In this document: positions 46,980 to 55,950 of the stretch, piece by piece
How the letters are laid out: each line of letters opens with the position of its first letter
Position numbering within the stretch: position 1 is the stretch's first letter
Source of the DNA: Rhizobium pisi
GTDB taxonomy: Bacteria > Pseudomonadota > Alphaproteobacteria > Rhizobiales > Rhizobiaceae
NCBI RefSeq assembly: GCF_003938655.1
Contig: NZ_RJJT01000002.1
Coordinates: forward strand, 62,001 to 126,000
Length of the DNA: 64,000 nucleotides
Direction: 5' to 3'
Notes under the pieces: generated by a model
Told to the model about the DNA's origin: nothing
Databases searched by the model: none
What the model saw: only the letters and a program-made list of their open reading frames with translations
Made by a program: the position numbers and the translations under genes

Positions 46980-46985
46980 TATAAT
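46980..46985 (+). promoter_or_regulatory. Consensus -10 hexamer upstream of the cyclase-like gene
   Basis: A perfect TATAAT lies 47 bp upstream of the ATG at 47032. No matching TTGACA is seen at the usual distance, so activator dependence is possible. A short inverted repeat, CTCTCA/TGAGAG, follows immediately. Confidence 0.4.
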
Positions 46986-47031
46986 GCTCTCACCCCTTGA
47001 GAGTGATACGGCGGTATCGCGGGAGGTCTAG

Positions 47032-47991
47032 ATGGCACCGGAAGAGGGAGGGGACAGCCAGGCACGTCAAGACACCGAAAGCGTTCGCGCGCAGCTTGAT
47101 CGTATACTCGCAAGTCCGGAATTTCTCGCGCCTGAACGCGGGCGCCGCTTCCTGCAATATATTGTGGAAGAGACGCTTGAAGGGCACGCCGGACAGCTCA
47201 AGGCCTTTACGATTGCACAGGCGGTGTTCGGCCGTGATGCCTCCTTCGATGCGCAGAACGATCCGGTTGTCCGTATCGAAGCGGGGCGCATCCGTCGCGC
47301 CCTTGAACGATACTATCTCGTCTGCGGAAGCAGTGACCCGATCCAAATCACCATTCCCAAAGGGGGCTATGCTCCGCATTTTTCGAGCGATGAAGACACC
47401 TCGACCGTCGAGGCCCCCGATACGCCAATTCAGGAGAACAAGCGCAGCCATCCCGGGCATGAGCGACCGATTCGATATCGCGATCTTCTCCTGCCGATCG
47501 GCATTCCCGCCCTCTTCGGCACAATGGCGGTACTCGCCCTCATCCGTCCGCTCGAATTCTACCTCTCACCGCCGGAAACGCCGCCGGCTGCCGCCTCGAC
47601 GTTGAAGAGCAAAACCAGGATCGTTGTCGAACCCTTCGCGGCCCTCGGCGGCACTGCGCGCGGCGCAGATTTTGCCAAGGGGCTGGCCGATCAACTGATC
47701 GCCAAGCTCATGAAAGTGGACAACCTTGTCGTGCTTGCCCCCGATCGACCCAGCATGGAGTCGACCGGCTCGCTGTTCAGTCTGCAGGGAAGCACCCTTG
47801 TCGAGGGCACGGTTCTTCATCTGCATGTCCGCCTGATCAACGGCGCCGACGGCGCGGTCGTCTGGGCAAATCAATATGATCGCGCGCTGCGCGATCAAAC
47901 CATTCTCGATGTCGAGGACGAAATTGCCGCTCAAATCATTATGGAAATTTCAAGCGACCACAAACTGGGCGGCGCAGGCCCGATTCCGTAG
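47032..47991 (+). CDS. Cyclase-like membrane protein (N-terminal conserved domain plus FlgO-like domain)
   Basis: A 319-aa protein with a conserved N-terminal domain (about 1-115: ILASPEFLAPERGRRFLQYI, LKAFTIAQAVFGRDASFDAQ, IPKGGYAPHF), one membrane helix near residues 155-175 (LLLPIGIPALFGTMAVLALI), and a periplasmic FlgO/TolB-like domain (VVEPFAALGG to WANQYDRALRDQ). Related rhizobial proteins are often annotated as adenylate cyclases, but no cyclase catalytic domain is visible. GGGAGG precedes ATG 47032. It is a short paralogue of the converging gene 48057-49832, lacking that gene's TPR-like C-terminus. Confidence 0.75.
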   Translation: MAPEEGGDSQARQDTESVRAQLDRILASPEFLAPERGRRFLQYIVEETLEGHAGQLKAFTIAQAVFGRDASFDAQNDPVVRIEAGRIRRALERYYLVCGSSDPIQITIPKGGYAPHFSSDEDTSTVEAPDTPIQENKRSHPGHERPIRYRDLLLPIGIPALFGTMAVLALIRPLEFYLSPPETPPAAASTLKSKTRIVVEPFAALGGTARGADFAKGLADQLIAKLMKVDNLVVLAPDRPSMESTGSLFSLQGSTLVEGTVLHLHVRLINGADGAVVWANQYDRALRDQTILDVEDEIAAQIIMEISSDHKLGGAGPIP

Positions 47992-48056
47992 CCGCATCGC
48001 AAGCGATCGCGCTTCAGATCGCCGGCGGGACTGTCCATCCGGGATCGTTCGCGCCG

Positions 48057-49832
48057 TTATCCTCCCGATGGCAGGTCAACGGCCACCCCTGCGGCGCGCA
48101 GGCCCGCAAAGAACCTTTCCTGATCCGCCGGGCGCTGCAGGCGCAGCGAAATCTCCTGGCGGATGTTCGTCATCAATGCCGGCGCGTGGGACTGGAGCCA
48201 ATTCTGCTCCAACTTGGCCTCGTCCATCTTCCCCGCGGCTCCGAGAATAGACAGCAAGGCAAGGTGACGCATGGGGTTGCAGTCGAGATCTGATATTCGC
48301 GACCATTGTTCCGCCGCTTCGATATCGCCCCTCATAAAGGCGCACATCGCCATGCCCGCCTCGTAATAGCCACGGGGGCCGGCATTTTTGTCAAGCGCCA
48401 TCGATATCAACTCGCAGCCCGATTGCCATTTTCCCGACATCGCCAATCGTAAGCCGTACTCGCCAGCAACTTCCACATCGTCGGGATCTGCGGCATAGGC
48501 TGCCGTCCCGGCCGCCAGTGCCTTGTCGATATCTCCCCGGAAGAAGTTCACCAGCATAACGGCGCGAAGCACGCGGGGATTATCCGGCGCCAGCGATGCC
48601 GCTCGCTGTGCCGAAGCCGTTGCCAATTCGAGGGGCTCGGCCGAAGAGGGTGTGCCGAGCTTGTAGCGAAATCTAATTTCGTCAAGATAAACCAGAGACA
48701 AGAGCGCCCATGACGTCGCATCATCCGGGGTGCGCCGGAGTGCCTGTTGCAGGCACTCGCGCACTGCACCATGGCTTTGGACAGTCATCGCCTGGAGATA
48801 GCTATAATAGGCCGGAATACAGGCATGGGAATCCTGGTCTGCTTTCTGCGCCGGCTGCGCGATCATGGCTGTTTCGGCTTGAAAGATCGCGCCATGGGGC
48901 CGCGCTACCGCGCCGGTGATTTGCCGAGCAACGTTTGATTGAATCCAGAGCTTATTCTGAGCGCGAAGATCGGCATCGAAATTATTGGCCCAGATGACGG
49001 CCCCGTCCGCCCGACGCACCAGCCTGGCAACGGAGCGCAACCGGCTTCCGTCCGTCTGGACGTTGCCCTGAAGCGCGTAGTCGGCAGCAGTGGCACGATC
49101 ACCCATCGGCGGATCGGCGACCACGACGATGTCATCGAGCTGGGCAAGCTGACCGATAAGATCGTCCCTCAGGCCGCGGGCGATATCCGAACTGGAATCG
49201 ACGGAACTGCTCTCTGCAAAAACCTCGACAGCAACCGTCGGAAGGGAGGCTTTCGGCGGCAGCGGCCTGATCCGGGCACCTCCCGCCACAAGAAATGCCG
49301 ATGCAAGGGCGAGAAGAAGAAGGATGGCCAGCAGACCGGTTCCGAGATGACGAGCGATCGGGGCCGGAGGGCTCGTCGCCTGAGGCGAATGACCTTGATC
49401 CTCGAATTCTTCGATCCGCGGATTTTCCGGGTCTTTTTCGGGCCGAACCGGCACCGACGCATCGCGGGTGTATTCGAAATGCGGCACATATCCGCCTTTC
49501 GGCACCGTAATAATCACGTCGTCCGCCTGGCCGGCGACGAGATAATAACGTTCGAGGGCCTTTCGTATTCGGCCTGCCTCGATCCTGACGACCGGATCAT
49601 TCTGCGGGTCGAATGACGCTTCCCGACCAAAAACCATATTTGCGATGGTAAATGCCTTCAGGAAGCCTGATCGACCAGCGAGCGTCTCGCTGACGACAAA
49701 TTCCAAAAAATTTCGCCCGCGCTTCGGCGCGTGAAACTCTTCACTTGCGAGAATTCGCTCGACTTGCCGGCAGATTTCCTCAGCCGTCGGTCCAAGACTG
49801 CTGAATACATCGATCTTTGTTGCGTTTCTCAT
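48057..49832 (-). CDS. Cyclase-like membrane protein with C-terminal TPR-like repeats
   Basis: A 591-aa protein with the same N-terminal domain as its neighbour (LKAFTIANMVFGREASFDPQ, VPKGGYVPHF), one helix (GTGLLAILLLLALASAFLVA) and an FlgO/TolB-like domain (VAVEVFAESSSVDSS to IWANNFDADLRAQ). A long helical C-terminus follows with TPR-like repeats, such as TSWALLSLVYLDEIRF and VLRAVMLVNFFRGDIDKALA. The function is unknown; a signalling or envelope-sensing role is inferred. It converges with the shorter paralogue. Confidence 0.75.
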   Translation of the reverse strand: MRNATKIDVFSSLGPTAEEICRQVERILASEEFHAPKRGRNFLEFVVSETLAGRSGFLKAFTIANMVFGREASFDPQNDPVVRIEAGRIRKALERYYLVAGQADDVIITVPKGGYVPHFEYTRDASVPVRPEKDPENPRIEEFEDQGHSPQATSPPAPIARHLGTGLLAILLLLALASAFLVAGGARIRPLPPKASLPTVAVEVFAESSSVDSSSDIARGLRDDLIGQLAQLDDIVVVADPPMGDRATAADYALQGNVQTDGSRLRSVARLVRRADGAVIWANNFDADLRAQNKLWIQSNVARQITGAVARPHGAIFQAETAMIAQPAQKADQDSHACIPAYYSYLQAMTVQSHGAVRECLQQALRRTPDDATSWALLSLVYLDEIRFRYKLGTPSSAEPLELATASAQRAASLAPDNPRVLRAVMLVNFFRGDIDKALAAGTAAYAADPDDVEVAGEYGLRLAMSGKWQSGCELISMALDKNAGPRGYYEAGMAMCAFMRGDIEAAEQWSRISDLDCNPMRHLALLSILGAAGKMDEAKLEQNWLQSHAPALMTNIRQEISLRLQRPADQERFFAGLRAAGVAVDLPSGG

Positions 49833-49923
49833 GATCGCCCCTACGACTGATCACGCAATTATTTAAGCATCTTCTAAAGCATCATATCTCAGAGGCTTCC
49901 AGTTGCAAGCATCGCTTTTCAAA

Positions 49924-50592
49924 TTATCGGGCGTAGGCTGGCCAGGGACTAGCCGGTAAGGTCCGCCCGGTTTCGGTCGACAGCTCGACCGCGTCGATGG
50001 CGATGGCCATGCGCATGAGCTCTGCAAGATTGCGAGCTCCCATTTTGGCCATGACGTTGGCGCGATGGACCTCCACCGTGCGCGAGCTGATGCCGAGATG
50101 ATAGGCGATCATCTTGTTCTGCAAACCATCGAGCACGCCGTTCAGAACCTGATGTTCGCGGTCCGTGAGTTGACGAACTCGTGCCGCGACGCTTTCGGAA
50201 TCGGCGATTGCGCTGCCTGGCCGCCTTTGTCCCATTGCCAGATTGATCGCCGCGATCAATGCTTCCTCCCTGAGGGGCTTTTCCAGGAAATCCGACGCTC
50301 CCGCCTTCATTGCCTGAACGGCTGCAGCGATATCGCCCTGGCCGGTAATGACGATCGCCGGAACGTCTGCGCTGAACCGGTGCAGACGGTGAAGCAATTC
50401 GATGCCGTTGACATCGGGCATGCGCAGATCCGTCACCAGGCAGTTTCTACCCGAAAGAGGCAGAATATCCAGGAATGCCTTTGCGCAGCTGTGCGCTCGC
50501 ACGGCAAAACCTGCCGATACCAGCAAGAATGTCAAAGATCGTCTCAATACCTCCTCGTCATCGACGAGATGGATCGTAAGGTCGTTCGTCAT
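49924..50592 (-). CDS. FixJ-family response regulator
   Basis: A 222-aa regulator with an N-terminal receiver domain (acidic pair DDEE at 11-14, phospho-acceptor D55 in LVTDLRMPD, and the conserved lysine in FLEKPL) and a C-terminal LuxR-type HTH (LTDREHQVLNGVLDG, then KMIAYHLGISSRTVEVHRA). Its start overlaps the end of the sensor kinase gene by about 35 bp, so the two are an operon. By analogy with FixLJ it may activate the FixK-like gene nearby. Confidence 0.9.
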   Translation of the reverse strand: MTNDLTIHLVDDEEVLRRSLTFLLVSAGFAVRAHSCAKAFLDILPLSGRNCLVTDLRMPDVNGIELLHRLHRFSADVPAIVITGQGDIAAAVQAMKAGASDFLEKPLREEALIAAINLAMGQRRPGSAIADSESVAARVRQLTDREHQVLNGVLDGLQNKMIAYHLGISSRTVEVHRANVMAKMGARNLAELMRMAIAIDAVELSTETGRTLPASPWPAYAR

Positions 50593-51808
50593 CGATTTCG
50601 GTCTCCATCAGCGGAAGCGAGAACGAGAAGACTGAACCATTCTCTGTTCTTCTACGCGCACTTATGCGGCCTCCATGCGCCTCGATAATGCGCTTGGACA
50701 ACGCCAAGCCCATACCAAGGCCATGCGGCTTGCCGGTCACGAAGGGACGAAACAACGACTCTTCCATCTCGGCTGCAATTCCGCAGCCATTGTCGGACAC
50801 GTCAACAACGACATGCGAGGAATTGTCTACAGTTGTCCGGATCGCAATCGAGGGCTGCTCCACACACTCGGTCGCCTCCAGGGCGTTGCGAACGAGGTTC
50901 GTGAGCACCTGCACGATCTGAACGCGGTTTCCAAGGACAGTGTTCTGCGATGCTTCGAGCCGAAAGTCGGTGCGAAGGTCTTTTCGCCGCGCCCCGATGA
51001 GCGCGAGCCTTGTCGCCCTATGGATCAGCTCGTGCATCGCCTCCGGTTTCCTCTCGGAAGCGCCACGCTCTACGAATTCTCTGACGTTCTGGACGATACT
51101 TCCTGCCCAGAGCGCCTGCTGCGTAATTTCCAGCAGCGCTTCGCGAAGCTGTTCACCGCGCCGGCGACGATTGCCCATGACAAGGCGCCCGCACCCCTCG
51201 GAATAGGCTGCGATAGACGACAGTGGCTGGGAAAGTTCATGGGCAAGTGTAGACGCCATCTCGCCCAGTTCAGTCATTCTTGCAAGGCGGGCAATCTCAT
51301 GCTGCAGCTCCTGAACTTGCTGCAAAGTCTCGCGTTCGGTTCGAAAGTCCTCAAAAATCGCCGCAGTGAAGACGCCTTTTTCATCATGCTTCCTGATAAT
51401 GGTAAGGGCGGTCGGAAATTGAACTCCGCTCTTGGTGATCGCCAGACCAGCACGCACCGCCCCGTGGTCTGCCCAGCGCCCATTCAATTGAACATTCGGT
51501 GTCGCATGCCAGATGAAGCCGATCTTTCGGCCCATCAATTCGCGCTCTTCATAACCGAACATGGCGACCGCAGCCTTGTTGCAGGCTGAAATTCTATGGC
51601 GGTCATCGATAAAAAACACCGCGTCCGGCATGTGTTCGTGGAGTTGCCGGATCCAGTCCATCCGCAGCCCACCATTTCCTTCGCGCAAAGCGCACGCCGG
51701 CTCGTGAGACACCGCCTGCGGCGTTTCGGATGGGACTTGTCCTGCCACGACTGCGACGGCGGAACCGGCTTCGGCGACGACACGCGGCGCCTCCATCTTG
51801 ATGGACAT
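50558..51808 (-). CDS. PAS-domain sensor histidine kinase (FixL-type architecture)
   Basis: A 416-aa kinase. A PAS domain (about residues 55-170: HMPDAVFFIDDRHRISACNK, AMFGYEERELMGRKIGFIWH) is followed by the dimerisation domain with the phospho-acceptor histidine in STLAHELSQPLSSIAAYSEG and an ATPase domain (NLVRNALEATE, DNGCGIAAE, GLGMGLALSKRIIEAHGG). I do not see the R-H-D-x-Y haem context of FixL, so oxygen sensing through haem is unproven. No membrane helices, so it is cytoplasmic. The start ATG 51808 has GGAGGAG upstream. Confidence 0.88.
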   Translation of the reverse strand: MSIKMEAPRVVAEAGSAVAVVAGQVPSETPQAVSHEPACALREGNGGLRMDWIRQLHEHMPDAVFFIDDRHRISACNKAAVAMFGYEERELMGRKIGFIWHATPNVQLNGRWADHGAVRAGLAITKSGVQFPTALTIIRKHDEKGVFTAAIFEDFRTERETLQQVQELQHEIARLARMTELGEMASTLAHELSQPLSSIAAYSEGCGRLVMGNRRRRGEQLREALLEITQQALWAGSIVQNVREFVERGASERKPEAMHELIHRATRLALIGARRKDLRTDFRLEASQNTVLGNRVQIVQVLTNLVRNALEATECVEQPSIAIRTTVDNSSHVVVDVSDNGCGIAAEMEESLFRPFVTGKPHGLGMGLALSKRIIEAHGGRISARRRTENGSVFSFSLPLMETEIDDERPYDPSRR

Positions 51809-52264
51809 GATGGTCTCCTCCGTCCCTTGAGAAGTCTTGGCCCACGGACCGTCTTTTGTCCTCCAGAATGACTGCACAATACCACCGTTGGGCGGCTAAT
51901 CCGTGTAGTATCGCGTAGCCTCTATTGGTCTTCCCTAGCGAACCTTTCGGCGCAAACCCATGGCGGGCGTTGATCCGGCTCAATGCCTCTGCCTCATTGT
52001 TCCACTATGGTGAGAAACAAAGGGCAAGTGGCCGTTTAAGGGAGCTAAAAGATTGAGACGCCCCCGTCACCCGTGGACGGGGGAGCCGCAAGGAATATCG
52101 GCGACCGATTGATGGCCATAGCTCGTCGGATCTATTTCCGCAGACAAGACCCACAAGTTCCGGCTGATCGCCGGACAGGCGAAACATGCCGGATAGACGA
52201 GTGGCGTGCCGGAATGACCACCTCATGTCCGGTTGACCTGGTGGATCGTCGGGAGGGTTTGGTG
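51809..52264. promoter_or_regulatory. Divergent region with FixK-type box and hairpin
   Basis: 456 bp between the sensor kinase and a small rightward gene. It contains a near-consensus FNR/FixK box (listed separately) and a hairpin with perfect 8-bp arms CCCCCGTC (52061-52068) and GACGGGGG (52076-52083). The hairpin would lie in the 5' leader of the small gene's transcript. No other gene is supported here. Confidence 0.55.
51970..51983 (+). promoter_or_regulatory. Near-consensus FNR/FixK box
   Basis: TTGAT-CCGG-CTCAA matches the TTGAT-N4-ATCAA consensus at 9 of 10 positions. On the rightward strand TATGGT at 52006-52011 lies at the -10 distance expected for a class II FNR-type promoter. The next rightward gene is at 52265. 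Confidence 0.6.
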
Positions 52265-52471
52265 ATGTGGCGATTGCCAGTCGAAGCTCCGTTCGAACAG
52301 GATATAGAGCTCGCCGTCATCGACGACGAAGGCGTCCATGCCCTGGTTTTCCCGTGCCAGCGTCTACCCGATGGCTGGATCAATGCGGTGACCGGCGACA
52401 CGCTCGACATTCATCCTACCCATTGGCGCCTATGGCAAATCCATCGACGCGATGGTTCAGGTCTTCAATGA
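52265..52471 (+). CDS. Small conserved hypothetical protein of the arc region
   Basis: A 68-aa soluble protein beginning MWRLPVEAPFEQDIELAVID. It has a conserved-looking core, VHALVFPCQRLPDGWINAVT, and the C-terminal motif IHPTHWRLW. GGGAGGG at 52251-52257 supports ATG 52265 over ATG 52214. It lies 147 bp before arcA and downstream of a FixK-type box, so it may be co-induced with the arginine deiminase genes. Function unknown. Confidence 0.7.
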   Translation: MWRLPVEAPFEQDIELAVIDDEGVHALVFPCQRLPDGWINAVTGDTLDIHPTHWRLWQIHRRDGSGLQ

Positions 52472-52519
52472 ACTCCCGCCCATGGCTGGCGGAAGGGCAG
52501 CAACATACTGCTCCGTGGA

Positions 52520-52533
52520 TTGTCTGCGATCAA
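52520..52533 (+). promoter_or_regulatory. Degenerate FNR/FixK box upstream of arcA
   Basis: TTGTC-TGCG-ATCAA matches the consensus TTGAT-N4-ATCAA at 8 of 10 positions. A weak -10, TAGTCT, lies at 52557-52562. The box ends 85 bp before the arcA ATG. It could drive arcA directly or act together with the stronger box at 51970. Confidence 0.5.
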
Positions 52534-52618
52534 TGACACGACCGATCTGGCCGAAATAGTCTGGTTTTCGAAGAACGGCCGGCGCGGCCGCGATCCGGAA
52601 AGCTGGAAGGAGGACCAC

Positions 52619-53848
52619 ATGCGTGGTTTCGGGGTTCACTCGGAGATCGGGAAATTGAGAACCGTCATGGTTTGCAGGCCGTCTCTGGCTCATCAGCGCC
52701 TGACGCCTGCCAACTGCCATGATCTGCTTTTTGACGATGTCCTATGGGTACATGAGGCTCAGAAAGATCACTTTGATTTTGTGCTGAAGATGCAGGAACG
52801 GGGCGTTGAAGTTCTCGAGCTCCACGACTTGCTTGGCCAGGCGCTTGCCAACAAACAGGCGCGCGATTTCATATTGGACCGGCGCATCACCCCGAATGTG
52901 CTCGGCTCGCAGATCGCCGAGGCGATGCGACCGTGGCTTGACGAAATGCCGCCCGCGCAGCTTGCCGCATTCATGATCGGCGGCATTGCAATCTCCGACC
53001 TGCCTGAGGTCAAGGCGAAGTCGCTGATGCTCAGCGCCTTGCCGGAAACGGATTTCGTCATCCCGCCGATTCCGAACACGCTATTCCAGCGCGACCCCTC
53101 TTGCTGGATTTACGGCGGCGTGACCTGCAACCCGATGTTCTGGCCGGCAAGACGCGCGGAAACGCTGATCCAGCGTGCGATCTACAAGTTTCATCCAATC
53201 TTCCTCGGCGGCGATTTCCAGATCTGGTGGGGCGATTCAGACCATCAGTTCGCCAATGCGTCGATGGAGGGAGGCGACGTCATGCCGATCGGCAACGGCA
53301 CGGTCCTAATCGGCATGGGCGAGCGTACGACCTATCAGGCCGTCGGCCAGGTCGCGCAGGCGCTATTCAGGAACAAGGCCGCAAAGAGGGTGATCGGCTG
53401 CCTGATGCCGAAGAGCCGTGCGGCAATGCATCTGGACACCGTTTTCAGCTTTTGCGATCGCGATGTCGTCACGCTGTTTGCCGAGGTCGTCGATCAGATC
53501 CGCTGCTACAGCATGTATCCGAAAGACGACGACGGCACATTCGAGATCCATCCCGAAAGCCAGCCGATGCTCGATGTCGTCGCCGAAGCACTCGATCTGC
53601 CGCTATTACGTACGGTCGAAACAGGCGGCAATTCCTATCAGGCCGAACGCGAGCAATGGGACGACGGCAACAATGTCGTCGCGCTCGAGCCCGGCGTCGT
53701 CGTCGCCTACGACCGCAACACCTACACGAATACGCTGCTGCGCAAGGCGGGGATCGAGGTCATCACCATTCGCGGCTCCGAACTCGGACGCGGCCGTGGT
53801 GGCGGACATTGCATGACATGCCCCATCTGGCGCGACCCTGCTTACTGA
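52619..53848 (+). CDS. arcA: Arginine deiminase
   Basis: A 409-aa enzyme that converts arginine to citrulline and ammonia, the first step of the ADI pathway. Conserved blocks are [33 protein letters not shown] and [15 protein letters not shown]. The catalytic cysteine is C398 in [14 protein letters not shown]. The start ATG 52619 has AAGGAGG upstream; the open frame to 52520 covers the promoter. arcB follows 37 bp later. Confidence 0.95.
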   Translation: MRGFGVHSEIGKLRTVMVCRPSLAHQRLTPANCHDLLFDDVLWVHEAQKDHFDFVLKMQERGVEVLELHDLLGQALANKQARDFILDRRITPNVLGSQIAEAMRPWLDEMPPAQLAAFMIGGIAISDLPEVKAKSLMLSALPETDFVIPPIPNTLFQRDPSCWIYGGVTCNPMFWPARRAETLIQRAIYKFHPIFLGGDFQIWWGDSDHQFANASMEGGDVMPIGNGTVLIGMGERTTYQAVGQVAQALFRNKAAKRVIGCLMPKSRAAMHLDTVFSFCDRDVVTLFAEVVDQIRCYSMYPKDDDGTFEIHPESQPMLDVVAEALDLPLLRTVETGGNSYQAEREQWDDGNNVVALEPGVVVAYDRNTYTNTLLRKAGIEVITIRGSELGRGRGGGHCMTCPIWRDPAY

Positions 53849-53885
53849 CGTTTCCATCCACGAACCGGACCGACGGAGCAAGACA

Positions 53886-54890
53886 ATGAGCTTCAATCTG
53901 CGCAATCGCTCACTTCTGACCGTGCAGGATTACACCCCGCGGGAGTTCCGCTATCTCCTCGATCTCGCCCGCGATCTGAAACGGGCCAAATATGCCCGCA
54001 CCGAGCAGGAGCACCTAAAAGGCAAGGAAATCTGCCTCATCTTCGAGAAAACCTCGACGAGAACGAGATGCGCCTTCGAGGTCGCCTGCTCGGACCAGGG
54101 CGCCAACGTCACCTATCTCGACCCGTCAGGCTCGCAGATCGGGCATAAGGAATCCTTCAAGGATACGGCGCGGGTGCTCGGCCGTATGTATGATGCGATC
54201 GAATATCGCGGCTCCGCGCAGAAGGGCGTTGAGACGCTGGCACGTTACGCCGGAGTGCCCGTCTATAACGGCCTGACGGATGAATATCATCCCACACAGA
54301 TGATTGCCGACGTCATGACCATGCGTGAACACAGCGATAAGCCGATCACCGCCATCAAATATGCCTATGTCGGGGACACGCGCTCGAATATGGGGCATTC
54401 ACTGCTGATCGTCGGCTGCCTGCTCGGCATGGATGTGCGCATCTGCGGCCCGAGATCGCTGTGGCCGTCTGAGGAATACATGAAGATCGCCAAGGATCTG
54501 CAGAAGGCCTCGGGCGCACGCCTGCTGGTCACCGAGGATCCCAAAGAAGCCGTCAAAGACGTCGATTTCATCCACACGGATGTCTGGGTTTCGATGGGCG
54601 AGCCAAAAGATGTCTGGCGTGAACGCATCAAGCTGCTCACCCCCTACCAGGTCAATCAGGACCTGATGAAAGCGACCGGTAATCCGCAGACCAAGTTCAT
54701 GCATTGCCTGCCGGCGTTCCACGATACCGAAACCACGCTTGGCAAGCAGATCGCCGAAGACTACGGCATGGCGAACGGCCTCGAAGTCACGAACGACGTC
54801 TTCGAGTCCGAGGCCAATGTCGCCTTCGAGCAGGCGGAAAACCGCCTGCATACGATCAAAGCCCTGCTTGTGGCTACCTTGGGAGATTGA
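53886..54890 (+). CDS. arcB: Catabolic ornithine carbamoyltransferase
   Basis: A 334-aa enzyme that phosphorolyses citrulline to ornithine and carbamoyl phosphate. The carbamoyl-phosphate loop STRTR is at residues 57-61 and the ornithine-site motif is HCLPAFHD in the C-terminal third. Its place between arcA and arcC makes it the catabolic form. Its stop is next to the arcC start. Confidence 0.95.
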   Translation: MSFNLRNRSLLTVQDYTPREFRYLLDLARDLKRAKYARTEQEHLKGKEICLIFEKTSTRTRCAFEVACSDQGANVTYLDPSGSQIGHKESFKDTARVLGRMYDAIEYRGSAQKGVETLARYAGVPVYNGLTDEYHPTQMIADVMTMREHSDKPITAIKYAYVGDTRSNMGHSLLIVGCLLGMDVRICGPRSLWPSEEYMKIAKDLQKASGARLLVTEDPKEAVKDVDFIHTDVWVSMGEPKDVWRERIKLLTPYQVNQDLMKATGNPQTKFMHCLPAFHDTETTLGKQIAEDYGMANGLEVTNDVFESEANVAFEQAENRLHTIKALLVATLGD

Positions 54891-54891
54891 C

Positions 54892-55830
54892 ATGCGTGTC
54901 GTCATTGCGCTGGGCGGCAATGCGCTTCTTCGGCGCGGGGAGCCTATGACTGCCGATACACAGAGGCGAAATGCGCGCACCGCAGCCCGGGCGATCGCGC
55001 CCCTGGCCGCTGAACACGAGCTGGTCATAACACACGGCAACGGGCCGCAGGTCGGGCTGCTTGCGCTGCAGGGGGCGGCCTACAAGCCCGAGGAAGCCTA
55101 TCCGCTCGATGTTCTCGGCGCCGAGACCGAGGGCATGATCGGTTACATGCTGGAGCAGGAGCTCGGCAATCTCCTGCCGTTCGAGCAGCCTTTGGCCACG
55201 CTGCTGACCATGGTGGAGGTCGATGCGGCCGATCCGGGCTTCCAGAACCCCACAAAGTTCGTCGGCCCCGTCTATGAGAAGGCCGAGGCTGACCGGATCG
55301 CCAAGGAAAAGGGCTGGGGGTTCAAGCAGGATGGCGAAAAATGGCGGCGTGTCGTCGCCTCGCCGGCGCCCAAACGCATTTTCGAGATCCGTCCGGTCCG
55401 CTGGCTGCTGGAACAGCGCACCATCGTCATCTGTGCGGGCGGCGGCGGCATTCCGACAATGTACGAAAAGGGCAGCGACCGGAAGCTGATCGGTGTCGAA
55501 GCCGTGATCGACAAGGACCTATGCTCGGAGCTTCTGGCCCGCGAGCTTTATGCCGATCTCCTGATCATGGCGACCGATGCCGAGGCCGTCTGCACCGACT
55601 GGGGCAAGCCGTCCCAGAAGGCGATCCATCAGGCCCGTCCCGACGACTTCAAGCAGTTTTCCTTCCCGGCCGGGTCGATGGGCCCGAAGGTCGATGCCGC
55701 CTGCCATTTTGCGCGGGCCAGCGGCAAGACCGCGGCCATCGGAGCCCTCGCCGACATCGCGGGGTTGGTGCGCGGCGAACGCGGAACGATCATCAGTGAA
55801 AATTTTGCCGGCCTGAGCTGGCACACCTAG
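54892..55830 (+). CDS. arcC: Carbamate kinase
   Basis: A 312-aa amino-acid-kinase-family enzyme that makes ATP from carbamoyl phosphate, the energy-yielding step of the ADI pathway. The N-terminus [18 protein letters not shown], the loop [13 protein letters not shown], the [19 protein letters not shown] segment and the C-terminal [13 protein letters not shown] are typical. The ATG lies 1 bp after the arcB stop. Confidence 0.95.
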   Translation: MRVVIALGGNALLRRGEPMTADTQRRNARTAARAIAPLAAEHELVITHGNGPQVGLLALQGAAYKPEEAYPLDVLGAETEGMIGYMLEQELGNLLPFEQPLATLLTMVEVDAADPGFQNPTKFVGPVYEKAEADRIAKEKGWGFKQDGEKWRRVVASPAPKRIFEIRPVRWLLEQRTIVICAGGGGIPTMYEKGSDRKLIGVEAVIDKDLCSELLARELYADLLIMATDAEAVCTDWGKPSQKAIHQARPDDFKQFSFPAGSMGPKVDAACHFARASGKTAAIGALADIAGLVRGERGTIISENFAGLSWHT

Positions 55831-55935
55831 AGCAATTCCAGGAAAAGTGCGAAGCGGTTTTCCGTCCGGAATTGCGTCAAAAAAAGAGGTTAGAGCGGTT
55901 CTGCGTTTCCGTGAAAAGGTGAACCGCTCTAACCG
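55829..55935. repeat. RIME-type rhizobial intergenic palindromic element
   Basis: A roughly 107-bp element with two palindromes. The first pairs GCAATTCC (55832-55839) with GGAATTGC (55868-55875); the second pairs TTAGAGCGGTTC (55890-55901) with GAACCGCTCTAA (55921-55932). Size and the two-palindrome layout match RIME1, described in Rhizobium. It fills the gap between the converging arcC and antiporter genes and may act as a bidirectional terminator. Confidence 0.75.
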
Positions 55936-55950
55936 TCCGATCCTGACCCT

